Below are positions 25,491-33,942 of a stretch of DNA of 64,000 bases, piece by piece. Position 1 is the first letter of the stretch. Each line of letters starts with the position of its first letter. Source of the stretch: Acetobacterium paludosum (GTDB lineage: Bacteria; Bacillota; Clostridia; Eubacteriales; Eubacteriaceae); NCBI RefSeq assembly GCF_008086595.1, contig NZ_RXYA01000008.1, positions 114,280 through 178,279 on the forward strand, read 5' to 3'. The notes beneath the pieces were generated by a model. The model was given only the letters and a program-made list of their open reading frames with translations. It was not told the origin of the DNA and made no database searches. The position numbers were made by a program, and so were the translations under genes.

Positions 25491-26372
25491 TTAATGCTTT
25501 CCTGCTGCGGTCGTCATTTTACTGATGACATTGTATCCAAGATTTTCCATCTGGGTCTGGAAAGTGTCGGTTCCCATATAATCCAGGAATGCTTTAGTTA
25601 CGCCCGTCGCTTCTCCATTAGTGTACATATGTTCAGTACCCCACACTGGATATGAGCCATTATAAACATTTTCCAACGTCGGGGCTACGCCATCGATACT
25701 CATTTTTTTGACATCGTATTTGCCGACAAGGTATGAGAAGGCAAGATAACCGATAGATCCCTTGGTGCTGGCGATATTCGTTTCAAGCGTACCGGAATCA
25801 TCACTGCTCAAAGCGGTGTTGCTTGATTCAATAGCATTATCCAACGCATATTGTTTAAAGAGGGCCCGTGTACCAGAAGACTCCGGCCTGCTGATAAGCG
25901 TAATCGCTTCATCCGCTCCCCCAACCTGGTTCCAGTTAGTGATTTTTCCGGTAAAAATATCGCTTAGTTGTTGTTTCGAAAGGTTAGTGACTGTTACATC
26001 AGAATTAACAACTGCAGCAACACCGATCGCACAAATCTGATGATCTTTAAGCGTTGCGGCCTGATCTGCGGTAAGTTTTGACTCGGCTGTTACATCAGAA
26101 TTTCCGATATCAATGGACTTGTTAGCAACCTGGGTAAGGCCTGTGCCTGATCCCCCAGCACTAACATTGACTGAAGCTTTAGGATTAAGCTGTTGAAAAT
26201 TATCTGCGGCAACCTGAACAAGGGGCGCAAGGGCTGAAGAACCAGCAGCCGTTAAGCTACCTGTAACCTCTGATGTTGTTGAACTGGTACTGCTTTTGGT
26301 ATTTGTGGAACATGCAGTCATAGTAATACCAACAAGTACTACTGCCATAAAAAGTGCGAAAATCTTTTTCAT
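25491..26372 (-). CDS. pstS: Phosphate-binding lipoprotein PstS
   Basis: 293 residues. The signal peptide MKKIFALFMAVVLVGITMTAC ends in a lipobox with Cys21, then a Ser/Thr-rich linker. The mature part has phosphate-binding motifs: AGSSALAPL near residue 43, GGSGTGL near 82, and SRPESSGTRALF near 160. It captures phosphate outside the membrane for PstCAB. It is the only intact pstS here, so it may also have to feed the second transporter (inference). AAGGAGAAACTAAAAA precedes the ATG and a Pho box lies about 85 bp upstream. Confidence 0.95.
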   Translation of the reverse strand: MKKIFALFMAVVLVGITMTACSTNTKSSTSSTTSEVTGSLTAAGSSALAPLVQVAADNFQQLNPKASVNVSAGGSGTGLTQVANKSIDIGNSDVTAESKLTADQAATLKDHQICAIGVAAVVNSDVTVTNLSKQQLSDIFTGKITNWNQVGGADEAITLISRPESSGTRALFKQYALDNAIESSNTALSSDDSGTLETNIASTKGSIGYLAFSYLVGKYDVKKMSIDGVAPTLENVYNGSYPVWGTEHMYTNGEATGVTKAFLDYMGTDTFQTQMENLGYNVISKMTTAAGKH

Positions 26373-26455
26373 TTTTTAGTTTCTCCTTTTTTTCTTTTTT
26401 TCTTAACTTCATGACTAAATATATATTTTTTTCGTTCCAGTAAATAGCATTACTC

Positions 26456-26483
26456 TGTAAACTTTATGTAAAGCGTTTGTTAA
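26456..26483 (-). promoter_or_regulatory. Pho box (PhoP/PhoB binding site) of pst operon 1
   Basis: Three direct repeats spaced exactly 11 bp apart. On the plus strand they are TGTAAA (26456), TGTAAA (26467) and TGTTAA (26478), which on the minus strand read TTAACA-TTTACA-TTTACA with 5-bp gaps, the Bacillus-type Pho box. The site lies upstream of pstS. Confidence 0.8.
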
Positions 26484-26510
26484 ATTGGATTTATTAATAA
26501 TGGGCACACC

Positions 26511-26552
26511 TAAAAAAAAGCTGACTCCTGTATATTACAGAAATCAGCTTTT
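26511..26552 (-). terminator. Terminator of pst operon 2
   Basis: AAAAGCTGA (26516-26524) pairs with TCAGCTTTT (26544-26552). On the minus strand the hairpin ends in eight T's, just after the second phoU. Confidence 0.8.
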
Positions 26553-26579
26553 AGATATTTCAGCTTTTTATGCTCATTT

Positions 26580-27278
26580 TTACGTTTGTTCCAACCCTAA
26601 CGTTTCATTAATGGTCTGATCATCAAGATCGTTAAAATCAATGTAGTTGCCCGTTACAATATAAAAGACAGTTTCAAAAATATTAGTGGCATGATCCCCG
26701 ATTCGTTCGAGGTAACTTCCAATGAGACAAAATACTGTTCCCTGATGAATATTTTTCGCATCTTTCATCATATAGGCCATGCATTCACTATTAATTGCTT
26801 CATTTGTGTCATCTATTTCATTTTCTAAATCAACAACCTCTCTTAATCGGCTGATATCTTCATGAATAAATGCCTGAATTGAAAGCTTCAGCAATTTCTC
26901 CGCTAATTCACATTCCAAGGGAATATCAATCAAAGACTTCATATAAACTTCGTTTGAGAGCTCGATCACACGTTTAGATATGTTTACCGCTAAATCTGCA
27001 ATTCGTTCCAGATTGGTAATGATTTTATAGGTTGAAGCCAATCGTCTGAGGTCAGTCGCTACCGGGCTTTGTGTCGCGATAATCTTACTGACCACTAACT
27101 GCAGTTCAATTTCCTTTGCGTCTACCAAATCATCTCGGTCAATCACAGTTTTAGCCAATTCAATATCTTTTGAATTAAGGGCAAATACTGAATCTGACAA
27201 CATTTTTTCTGTCATCGTGGACATTAACAAAATTTCATCTTTAATCATTTGCAATTCTTTATTGTATTCTGTTCGCAT
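26580..27278 (-). CDS. phoU: Phosphate transport regulator PhoU (operon 2)
   Basis: 232 residues, with the same two-bundle architecture and acidic motifs as the copy at 22078-22782. The proteins differ at roughly one position in twelve by eye, and the DNA is also nearly identical across most of its length. Such closeness next to clearly divergent permeases suggests recent duplication or gene conversion of pstB-phoU. GGAGGCATAT precedes the ATG. Confidence 0.94.
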   Translation of the reverse strand: MRTEYNKELQMIKDEILLMSTMTEKMLSDSVFALNSKDIELAKTVIDRDDLVDAKEIELQLVVSKIIATQSPVATDLRRLASTYKIITNLERIADLAVNISKRVIELSNEVYMKSLIDIPLECELAEKLLKLSIQAFIHEDISRLREVVDLENEIDDTNEAINSECMAYMMKDAKNIHQGTVFCLIGSYLERIGDHATNIFETVFYIVTGNYIDFNDLDDQTINETLGLEQT

Positions 27279-27293
27279 TATATGCCTCCTTTA

Positions 27294-28052
27294 TCATCCA
27301 AAACGTCCTGTAATATAGTCCTCTGTTCGTTTATCAGCAGGATTTGTGAAAATCACCGGTGTTTCGTTAAATTCTACCACTTCTCCCATTAGAAAGAAAG
27401 CAGTTTTATCAGAAATTCGACCAGCCTGTTGCATCGAATGAGTCACAATAATAATCGTATAGTCTTTCTTTAATTTCGACATCAGATCTTCAATTTTTGC
27501 AGTGGCAATAGGATCCAGGGCGGATGTCGGTTCATCCATTAAGATAACCTCTGGTTGCATGGCAATGGCTCGCGCGATGCAAAGACGCTGTTGCTGTCCG
27601 CCTGAAAGGCCCAGCGCGGACTTGTTCAGTCGATCCTTCACTTCTTCCCACAGTGCCGCTTTGACAAGACTTTCTTTTACCAGGGTATCCAATTGCGTTT
27701 TGTCTTTTACACCCTGGCATTTTGGACCATAGGCGATGTTTTCATAAATGCTCATCGGAAAAGGATTTGGTTTTTGAAAAACCATTCCCACCCGGGTTCG
27801 AAGATTGATGACATCGATATCGCCATTAATATCCTGTCCTTCAAAGATAATCTCACCTTCTATTTTTACCGAATCGATCAGATCATTCATCCGATTCAGG
27901 CAACGTAAAAAAGTCGACTTCCCGCAGCCGGATGGTCCGATAAACGCGGTAACTTCCTTTTCACATATTTCCAGATTGATTGACTTAAGGGCTTGAAAAT
28001 CCCCATAATACAAATCAAGATTCTTAGCGTTAAACTTTATTTTTTTGTTCAT
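27294..28052 (-). CDS. pstB: Phosphate ABC transporter ATP-binding protein PstB (operon 2)
   Basis: 252 residues from the ATG at 28052, with GAGGAGTAAG upstream (the frame extends to 28064 without a site). Walker [10 protein letters not shown], PstB Q-loop [23 protein letters not shown] and Walker [13 protein letters not shown] are all present. Strongly similar to the operon 1 PstB. Nine bases separate it from pstA2. Confidence 0.96.
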   Translation of the reverse strand: MNKKIKFNAKNLDLYYGDFQALKSINLEICEKEVTAFIGPSGCGKSTFLRCLNRMNDLIDSVKIEGEIIFEGQDINGDIDVINLRTRVGMVFQKPNPFPMSIYENIAYGPKCQGVKDKTQLDTLVKESLVKAALWEEVKDRLNKSALGLSGGQQQRLCIARAIAMQPEVILMDEPTSALDPIATAKIEDLMSKLKKDYTIIIVTHSMQQAGRISDKTAFFLMGEVVEFNETPVIFTNPADKRTEDYITGRFG

Positions 28053-28060
28053 CTTACTCC

Positions 28061-29266
28061 TCATTTTTTATTAAAGACATTCAATTTGTCGGAAGTGATC
28101 CGCGACAAGATATTCAGTACTATAACAATCACAATAATAACGATCCCTATCGCACAGGCCAATTCAATATTCCCTTCCTCTTTCGCCACATAATAGGCTT
28201 GAACCGTTAAGGTACTGCCCGGAGAAAAAAGTGTTCCCGGTATTTGGGCAACCGTTCCGGCCGTCAATAACAGGGCTGCTGATTCGCCAACTACCCGACC
28301 AATACTAAGGAGCACCGCAGTAGCAATACCGGGTACCGCACAGGGAAGAACCACTTTGAAAATAGTTTGAAGTTTTGTGGCCCCGAGAGCTAAGGACCCT
28401 TCTCTAAAAGCTGTCGGCACTGTTTTCAAAGCTTCCTCGGTACTTCGAATAATAACGGGCAACAAGATAATTGCCACCGTCAGACTCCCCGATAATAAAG
28501 ATATTTGGAACTTTAAAGCAACAACAAAAAACGCCATTCCAAATAGTCCAAATATGATGGAAGGAATTCCCGCCAGGCATTCAGCCGCAAAACGGATGAT
28601 ATTCACAAGTCTCCCCGGTTTTGCATATTCAGTTAAATAAATGGCACCAAAAATACCTAACGGCAATGCAATCAGTAGCGATACTAAAACCATATATAAG
28701 GTTGTAATAATATTAGATCTTACTCCTCCGCCTGGCTGAACCACTTTGATCTTCAGCTCACCTGTTTCATGATTAATCTGGGCGGCAACATCTTCTAAAG
28801 AGAGACCTTCAAAATCTGTTCCATTGATACTTTCCAATATGTAGTCCGTTCCGATACTCAGTTTTTTACCGGTTGAATCTATTGCACTTAGAAGCGGTGA
28901 ATCTTTTTCAATATAGGAAAAGACAAACTGCTCTTTCTCCGTGGCATTGTTTTTATAAGCCACTTTAGCAATAGCAGCCCCAATATTTTCGATATAGATC
29001 GGTCCTTCTAAAGAAGACTCATAGCGTTTATCATATGGATCTTTTTGACTCAACGACGCTGCGTCGATGGTCATTGGCACCACTTCTTCCTGAACAAAAG
29101 CATAAAATACTTTTTCATTGTAATCACGTGTCAAGAAGTCCCAATTCACTAAACTGATCCCTTTAACAAAAATAAAACCAACGATAAAAAGCAGAACACA
29201 TAGTGTGATGCCCGTCGCCAGATAGATAATACTTTTGGCCAGAACATCTTTCATTTTTCGACCCAT
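28061..29266 (-). CDS. pstA: PstA-type permease with an inserted PDZ-like extracytoplasmic domain (operon 2)
   Basis: 401 residues, about 110 longer than typical PstA. TM1 (near residues 12-35) is followed by about 140 hydrophilic residues, and only then come the five core helices with [17 protein letters not shown] near residue 292. The end of the insert (about 137-180) reads [35 protein letters not shown], which resembles a PDZ fold. The insert should lie outside the membrane, where PstS docks. The core motifs are intact, so transport activity is likely. The partner pstS gene of this operon is broken. Confidence 0.88.
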   Translation of the reverse strand: MGRKMKDVLAKSIIYLATGITLCVLLFIVGFIFVKGISLVNWDFLTRDYNEKVFYAFVQEEVVPMTIDAASLSQKDPYDKRYESSLEGPIYIENIGAAIAKVAYKNNATEKEQFVFSYIEKDSPLLSAIDSTGKKLSIGTDYILESINGTDFEGLSLEDVAAQINHETGELKIKVVQPGGGVRSNIITTLYMVLVSLLIALPLGIFGAIYLTEYAKPGRLVNIIRFAAECLAGIPSIIFGLFGMAFFVVALKFQISLLSGSLTVAIILLPVIIRSTEEALKTVPTAFREGSLALGATKLQTIFKVVLPCAVPGIATAVLLSIGRVVGESAALLLTAGTVAQIPGTLFSPGSTLTVQAYYVAKEEGNIELACAIGIVIIVIVIVLNILSRITSDKLNVFNKK

Positions 29267-29267
29267 A

Positions 29268-30149
29268 CTAACTACCCACCTTTGCTTTTACCAATTTATT
29301 AACTGTAAAATTAATAATCATAATAAAGATAAACAAAACCACTCCGGTGGAATACAACAGTTCTTGATGAACTCCGGCTGCATATCCCATTTCTAGAGCG
29401 ATGTTGGTTGTCAAAGGCCGTATCTGACTAAAGATACTGGTCGGAATCCCGGCAATCGGATTTCCACAAACCAGCATAACCGCCATAGTTTCTCCAATGG
29501 CACGTCCAATCCCCAGAATAACTCCGGTCATAATTCCGGATCGTGCCGCTGGTATAACGACTCTGAAGATTGTCTGAATTTTGGATGCGCCTAAAGCATA
29601 GGAACCTTCTCGATATTCCATCGGTACTGTACTTAATGACGTTTCCGAAATGCTGATCACTGTCGGCAAGATCATAATGGCCAACACTAAAATAGTTGCC
29701 AACAATGATTCCCCTTGAGCCATCGGCGAAATTTTTAAAACATATGGAACGATAATTCCCAATCCGAAAACGCCATATAAAACAGAAGGAATTCCAGCCA
29801 GTAGTTCGACGGCAAAACGAATCAGTTTCCCAACCTTTGATCCCGCCAACTCGGCAATAAAAACGGCCGTCAGAATGGCAACCGGCACGCCGATTAAAAT
29901 GGCCCCTAAGGTTGCAAAAATCGACCCCACAAACATGTATAAAATTCCATACAAGTTTGATCCGGGCCGCCATTCTACCCCGGTTAAAAAGCTCCACAGT
30001 GAATAGCTATTGGAAACGAATGGTTTTAATCCATTGTAAAACACAAAAAATGTTATCGCCAAAAGGCTGATAACAGCTACACACGCACAAATGAGGAAAA
30101 TGTTCTCAACTATTTTTTCTTTTAATTTTTTACGTTTGATCGCTTCCAA
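29268..30149 (-). CDS. pstC: Phosphate ABC transporter permease PstC (operon 2)
   Basis: About 293 residues. I prefer the TTG at 30149, which has AAAAGGAG seven bases upstream, over the ATG at 30167 (299 residues), whose site is too close. Six helices, an EAA loop EGSYALGASKIQTIFRV near residue 185, and GIGRAIGETMAVMLV follow the PstC pattern. The sequence is clearly diverged from the operon 1 PstC. Two bases separate it from pstA2. Confidence 0.9.
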   Translation of the reverse strand: MEAIKRKKLKEKIVENIFLICACVAVISLLAITFFVFYNGLKPFVSNSYSLWSFLTGVEWRPGSNLYGILYMFVGSIFATLGAILIGVPVAILTAVFIAELAGSKVGKLIRFAVELLAGIPSVLYGVFGLGIIVPYVLKISPMAQGESLLATILVLAIMILPTVISISETSLSTVPMEYREGSYALGASKIQTIFRVVIPAARSGIMTGVILGIGRAIGETMAVMLVCGNPIAGIPTSIFSQIRPLTTNIALEMGYAAGVHQELLYSTGVVLFIFIMIINFTVNKLVKAKVGS

Positions 30150-30249
30150 AAAAACGCTCCTTTTCATACCCTCAGGTTTATTATTACCATCGGGTAAATT
30201 TCCAAAACGCAGGCTCCTGAGATGAGCCTGAGAATGATTTCATAAAATT

Positions 30250-30528
30250 CTATTTTGATATTATTCCGCCTTTTTCTGTCACAAGCTTCTGTCCATCGGC
30301 ACTCATAAGGAAATCAATGAAAGCAAGTGTTGCCGGATCCGTTTTCTTTTCGTCATAGAATATTAAGTATGGTCAGGATAAAGTATAAGTTTTATTAAGA
30401 ACATTGTCAACTGATGCTTTTACGCCGTCAACATTCACTTTGTACCGACGTTCAACTGCATCCTGCAAAAATCAATACCGTTGCTCCAATCAGGAGTGAC
30501 ACTAAAAATTTTTTAAACTTTTCAACAT
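30250..30528 (-). pseudogene. pstS: Degraded pstS (phosphate-binding lipoprotein) of operon 2
   Basis: An ATG at 30528 opens MLKSLKNF. After a one-base shift the text continues VSLLIGATVLIFAGCS, a complete lipoprotein signal peptide. It then jumps to a PstS C-terminal region: VDGVKASVDNVLNKTYTLS, a TGA, PYLIFYDEKKTDPATLAFID, and FLMSADGQKLVTEKGG. Roughly 180 codons of the mature domain are missing, and there is a frameshift and at least one stop. It lies directly upstream of pstC2 and downstream of a Pho box, the expected place for pstS. I am confident it is non-functional. Confidence 0.85.
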
Positions 30529-30607
30529 TCTTTCGCCTTTAAAAGCCCTTATTTTTTCCCTTGAAAGTATATTTTATCAAAAACTGATCAACAATATGTT
30601 TTGAGGA

Positions 30608-30635
30608 AGTAAAGAGAATGTTAAGAACAGGTTAA
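30608..30635 (-). promoter_or_regulatory. Pho box of pst operon 2
   Basis: Three repeats at 11-bp spacing on the plus strand: AGTAAA (30608), TGTTAA (30619) and GGTTAA (30630). On the minus strand they read TTAACC-TTAACA-TTTACT. It partly overlaps the terminator at 30634. Confidence 0.72.
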
Positions 30636-30684
30636 ATAAAAAGCAGAGCCGACTTAAATATAACAATCTCTCTGCTTTTTATTT
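30634..30684. terminator. Terminator after the HD-domain gene
   Basis: A 15-bp perfect stem, 30634-30648 with 30670-30684 (AAATAAAAAGCAGAG). On the minus strand the second arm ends CTTTTTATTT, giving the U-tract. It lies 18 bp after the HD gene stop. Confidence 0.78.
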
Positions 30685-30701
30685 ACCCGATATTTATTTT
30701 G

Positions 30702-31244
30702 TTAATCAAAAAGCTCTTGAACCAGTTGATTGAATTCCCGATACATTGAAAACGTATCCAATGACTTTAGAGAATTAAGAACGCCTTTATAATACCAGGC
30801 TTGTTTTTCTTTGCCGCGAACAAAAATATTCCAAACCTCATCTCCCATAATTGCATAGTCCTTCTTGATGCTTCTCAGATTTGCTAATTTATCTGCACAG
30901 GCAAGCAACTGCATGTCACGGGTGGCTTCGTTTTCAAGAAAGTCAATGGTATTTTTTTTGCGTTTTTCCCATGAAAGAGTTTTGTCTTCAGAATCTGAGG
31001 CCACCAAAGCAGCCACTTCCGTGCCAAATTCTTGCTGGATGATTTCCATGGTTGTTTCCGTGTCTTCCACCGTGTCATGGAGCAAACCGGCGCAGATTAA
31101 AGCTTCGTTGGTTTCAGAATCAACAGCCGCTGCTAATATTTTTGCCACCTCAAACGGGTGGGTAATATAAGGAACTCTAGACCCTTTTCTAAAATATCCC
31201 AAATGAGCATTCGCTGAAAATTCAATGGCTTTTAATACTGACAT
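30702..31244 (-). CDS. HD-domain hydrolase, SpoT/MESH1-like
   Basis: 180 residues. The HD motifs of (p)ppGpp hydrolases are present: YITHPFEVAKIL near residue 25, LLHDTVEDTE near 54, and ACADKLANLRS near 115. There is no synthetase domain, so it fits the stand-alone small alarmone hydrolase or a related HD phosphohydrolase. Substrate identity is inferred from family resemblance only. The start overlaps the NUDIX gene by 23 bp, with AAGGAGATTGCC upstream, so the two are coupled. Confidence 0.85.
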   Translation of the reverse strand: MSVLKAIEFSANAHLGYFRKGSRVPYITHPFEVAKILAAAVDSETNEALICAGLLHDTVEDTETTMEIIQQEFGTEVAALVASDSEDKTLSWEKRKKNTIDFLENEATRDMQLLACADKLANLRSIKKDYAIMGDEVWNIFVRGKEKQAWYYKGVLNSLKSLDTFSMYREFNQLVQELFD

Positions 31245-31830
31245 GGCAATCTCCTTCTTCCTCTAAAAATAATTGATTAAAGACCTTATCGAATATTTTA
31301 TCATAAACAACCTGGACATGGGGTTCGCTTACGTATTCGGTCAGCTTTTTAATCGGAATCCACAAAACGCCGCTATTTTCATCAGGTTTCGATTTCACTG
31401 GTTCATCTTCTTGAGCCTGCAAGACATAGGCAACCGATAAATGCAAATGGGCGGAAACCGGTTTGTTTTTTTTGATGTGACCGAAAACCGGCAATATATC
31501 CAATGAAACTATTTTATCGGAACAAACTTTAATTTGCGTTAATCCGGTCTCTTCTTTCGCTTCCTTTACCGCTACATCAAGCAAATCTTCATCGCCGTCA
31601 GCATGTCCTCCGGTCCAGGACCAGGACCGGTAAATATTATGATAGACCATCAGGACTTTATCCATTGCTTCGTTGAAAATCATGGCTGAGCTGGTGAGAT
31701 GAGCAATTTTATTTTCACGCAATAACACATCCTGATCGTTTTTTTCAATATACATCAAAATTGTTTTTTTATCAGCTTCTTCCTGAGCGGAACTGGTTTT
31801 AAAATTTGAAATGGCTGTTTGATAATGCAT
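31222..31830 (-). CDS. NUDIX hydrolase
   Basis: 202 residues. The NUDIX box GGHADGDEDLLDVAVKEAKE ETGL lies near residues 75-98 and holds the metal-binding Glu residues. It resembles NUDIX enzymes that clean up oxidised or non-canonical nucleotides. AGAGGTCCAGG precedes the ATG. The downstream HD hydrolase overlaps its end, so both may act on nucleotides (inference). Confidence 0.88.
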   Translation of the reverse strand: MHYQTAISNFKTSSAQEEADKKTILMYIEKNDQDVLLRENKIAHLTSSAMIFNEAMDKVLMVYHNIYRSWSWTGGHADGDEDLLDVAVKEAKEETGLTQIKVCSDKIVSLDILPVFGHIKKNKPVSAHLHLSVAYVLQAQEDEPVKSKPDENSGVLWIPIKKLTEYVSEPHVQVVYDKIFDKVFNQLFLEEEGDCHVSIKSH

Positions 31831-31865
31831 CCTGGACCTCTTTTAAATCATGTTTTTTTCGCGAA

Positions 31866-33356
31866 TTAATAGAAACGCCGAATTGGTCTTTTTCGTTGCA
31901 CCGTTACCGGTTTATCTTCAGCGATAGTAACCTTTCGAGGTCGTCCCTTGATATTTTTTATTTGCAGTTCTTTTAAAACATGGCTGCCTTTATTGTTTAA
32001 TATTTCCACAAAAGTCGAAACATCCAAAATCGTAATGACCCCAATATCCGCTGCCGTCATTCCTTCTATATTACATAAAGTTCCGACGATATCGACGGGG
32101 CGCATCTTCGTTTTTTTACCGGCATTGATATGAAGCTTCATAATTTCTTTCGTTAAATCATTCGCTTTATCCACTTTCTCTTCTGGTTTTTCGTGAAGTT
32201 TTTCAAGGAAAGCAGGCTTTAATGACTCAATTGTACTGCTTGTCGGACATTCCTTTTCAATGATTTCTTTTTCGCTGTATTTTTCGATCTCAGAAAAATA
32301 ACGTCCTTCTTTATAGGAAACAAGCGTAATAGCTTTTCCGGTCATTCCCTGACGTCCGGTTCGTCCAATCCGATGGACATAGGTTTCTTTTTCCCAAGGC
32401 ACATCAAAATTGATAACCAGAGAGATATCATGGACATCAATCCCACGAGCTGCAACATCTGTGGCAATCAGGTATCGAAACGCACCTTTTTTAAAGCGGT
32501 ACATTACCTGCGTCCGTTCATCCTGCTCCATGCCACCATGTATTTTCTCACAGGCTTTGCTGTTTTTTTCAAAAATATTATAAATGGCATTCACCCGCTC
32601 TTGCGTATTGCAAAATATAATGCAGCTGTCGGGGTTTTCAACCACTAATACGTCCATCAGCATATCCAGTTTGTCTTCATTGCCAATCTTGTAGACAAAT
32701 TGTTCAATCGCATCAGTTCTTGCAGCTTCCGCTTCAATTTCAATGACTTGAGGATCATTCATGTATTTTTTCGAAAGACGCTGTATTTCTGAATCCAGAG
32801 TTGCCGAAAACAACATGGTGACACGATTTTCTGGCATTTCATTGATTATTTCTTCAACCTGATCAATAAAGCCCATATTTAGCATTTCATCAGCTTCATC
32901 AATCACCAAATATTTAATTTCATCGGTGATAAATGTTCCTCTGACAATATGATCCATCACCCGGCCGGGAGTTCCTACCACCACATGGGTTTTCTGCTTC
33001 AGTTCTTTTTCCTGACGTCTGATCGGTGATTTTCCATAAAGAGCCGACACCTTCACCCGCTTAAATCGGCCAATGTTAAAAATATCTTCTCGCACCTGTA
33101 TTGCCAACTCACGAGTTGGCGTAAGGACAAGCACCTGGGGTTTGTTTTCATCCCAATCCAATAGCTCGCAAATAGGAATCCCATAAGCCGCCGTTTTTCC
33201 ACTTCCAGTTTGCGCCTTGCACAAAAGATCCTTTTTTTCCAGGGCCAGAGGGATTACTGCTTTTTGAACTTTTGTCGGATTTTTGAAATTTAATTTTTCA
33301 ATTGCTTTTAAAATCTCGTCACTAATTGGGTAATCATTAAAATTGTTTGTTGTCAT
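31866..33356 (-). CDS. dbpA: DEAD-box RNA helicase, DbpA/YxiN type
   Basis: 496 residues. The helicase motifs are in order: the Q motif FKNPTKVQ, AQTGSGKT, PTRELA, VGTPGRV, DEAD (VIDEADEML), SAT, and HRIGRTGRQG. The C-terminal RNA-binding domain reads KLHINAGKKTKMRPVDIVGTL and DIGVITILD, the DbpA/YxiN module that recognises hairpin 92 of 23S rRNA. It probably acts in 50S subunit assembly. A promoter at 33577 and a leader of about 210 bp with a terminator-like hairpin suggest attenuation control. Confidence 0.94.
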   Translation of the reverse strand: MTTNNFNDYPISDEILKAIEKLNFKNPTKVQKAVIPLALEKKDLLCKAQTGSGKTAAYGIPICELLDWDENKPQVLVLTPTRELAIQVREDIFNIGRFKRVKVSALYGKSPIRRQEKELKQKTHVVVGTPGRVMDHIVRGTFITDEIKYLVIDEADEMLNMGFIDQVEEIINEMPENRVTMLFSATLDSEIQRLSKKYMNDPQVIEIEAEAARTDAIEQFVYKIGNEDKLDMLMDVLVVENPDSCIIFCNTQERVNAIYNIFEKNSKACEKIHGGMEQDERTQVMYRFKKGAFRYLIATDVAARGIDVHDISLVINFDVPWEKETYVHRIGRTGRQGMTGKAITLVSYKEGRYFSEIEKYSEKEIIEKECPTSSTIESLKPAFLEKLHEKPEEKVDKANDLTKEIMKLHINAGKKTKMRPVDIVGTLCNIEGMTAADIGVITILDVSTFVEILNNKGSHVLKELQIKNIKGRPRKVTIAEDKPVTVQRKRPIRRFY

Positions 33357-33394
33357 TCTTTATTCTCATTCTTTCCTGTTCTCATTTTTTACTA

Positions 33395-33437
33395 CTTAAA
33401 AAGCTGTATCCACTGGAAAAACTCAGAAGATACAGCT
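33395..33437 (-). promoter_or_regulatory. Terminator-like hairpin in the dbpA leader (possible attenuator)
   Basis: AGCTGTATC (33429-33437 on the minus strand) pairs perfectly with GATACAGCT (33402-33410) and is followed by TTTTTAAG, all upstream of the dbpA start. Confidence 0.5.
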
Positions 33438-33570
33438 AACAATACATCGTGTTCTATAAACTGATTTTTGTAATTTTAAAATGCGTCACCATTTTTTCTC
33501 TATCTGCATGAAGCAACTCATTTATCGTGTCATACTAGTTATATTTTATAACATATAGCATAGAATAACC

Positions 33571-33599
33571 TTAAATGATGTATTTGTCAATAATATGCA
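33571..33599 (-). promoter_or_regulatory. Predicted promoter of dbpA
   Basis: On the minus strand TTGACA (33594-33599), a 17-bp spacer and TATTCT (about 33571-33576). It leaves a 5' leader of about 210 nt. Apart from this and the GT promoter I see no gene in 33440-33880. Confidence 0.6.
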
Positions 33600-33786
33600 C
33601 CATTTCTGATGAAATCTGTAGCAATTAGATTCCTTCGAATAATTTTTAAAATGAACAAAAAACATTTTTAATGACTTGTTAGCATTTTAATCATACTTTT
33701 AATACCTTTAGAAGGTGTTTACCCGATATTATTCTTTGATGTAACTTAAATTATAAGTGACAACGATTCCAGAAGCTCTTTCATTT

Positions 33787-33815
33787 TTGATCTATTTCCT
33801 TTTTCGTGATACAAT
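33787..33815 (+). promoter_or_regulatory. Predicted promoter of the glycosyltransferase gene
   Basis: TTGATC (33787-33792), a 17-bp spacer and TACAAT (33810-33815), about 120 bp before the chosen start. Confidence 0.6.
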
Positions 33816-33942
33816 AAATCAGGTTTCAGACGCAAATGCTAAGTAACATATTTAAAGTCAACCACTTGGCACCTTCAGATTCGTCATGGACCAACTATTT
33901 CTAATTGATTATTTAAGAATAATAAGAATGGAGAGGATATTA

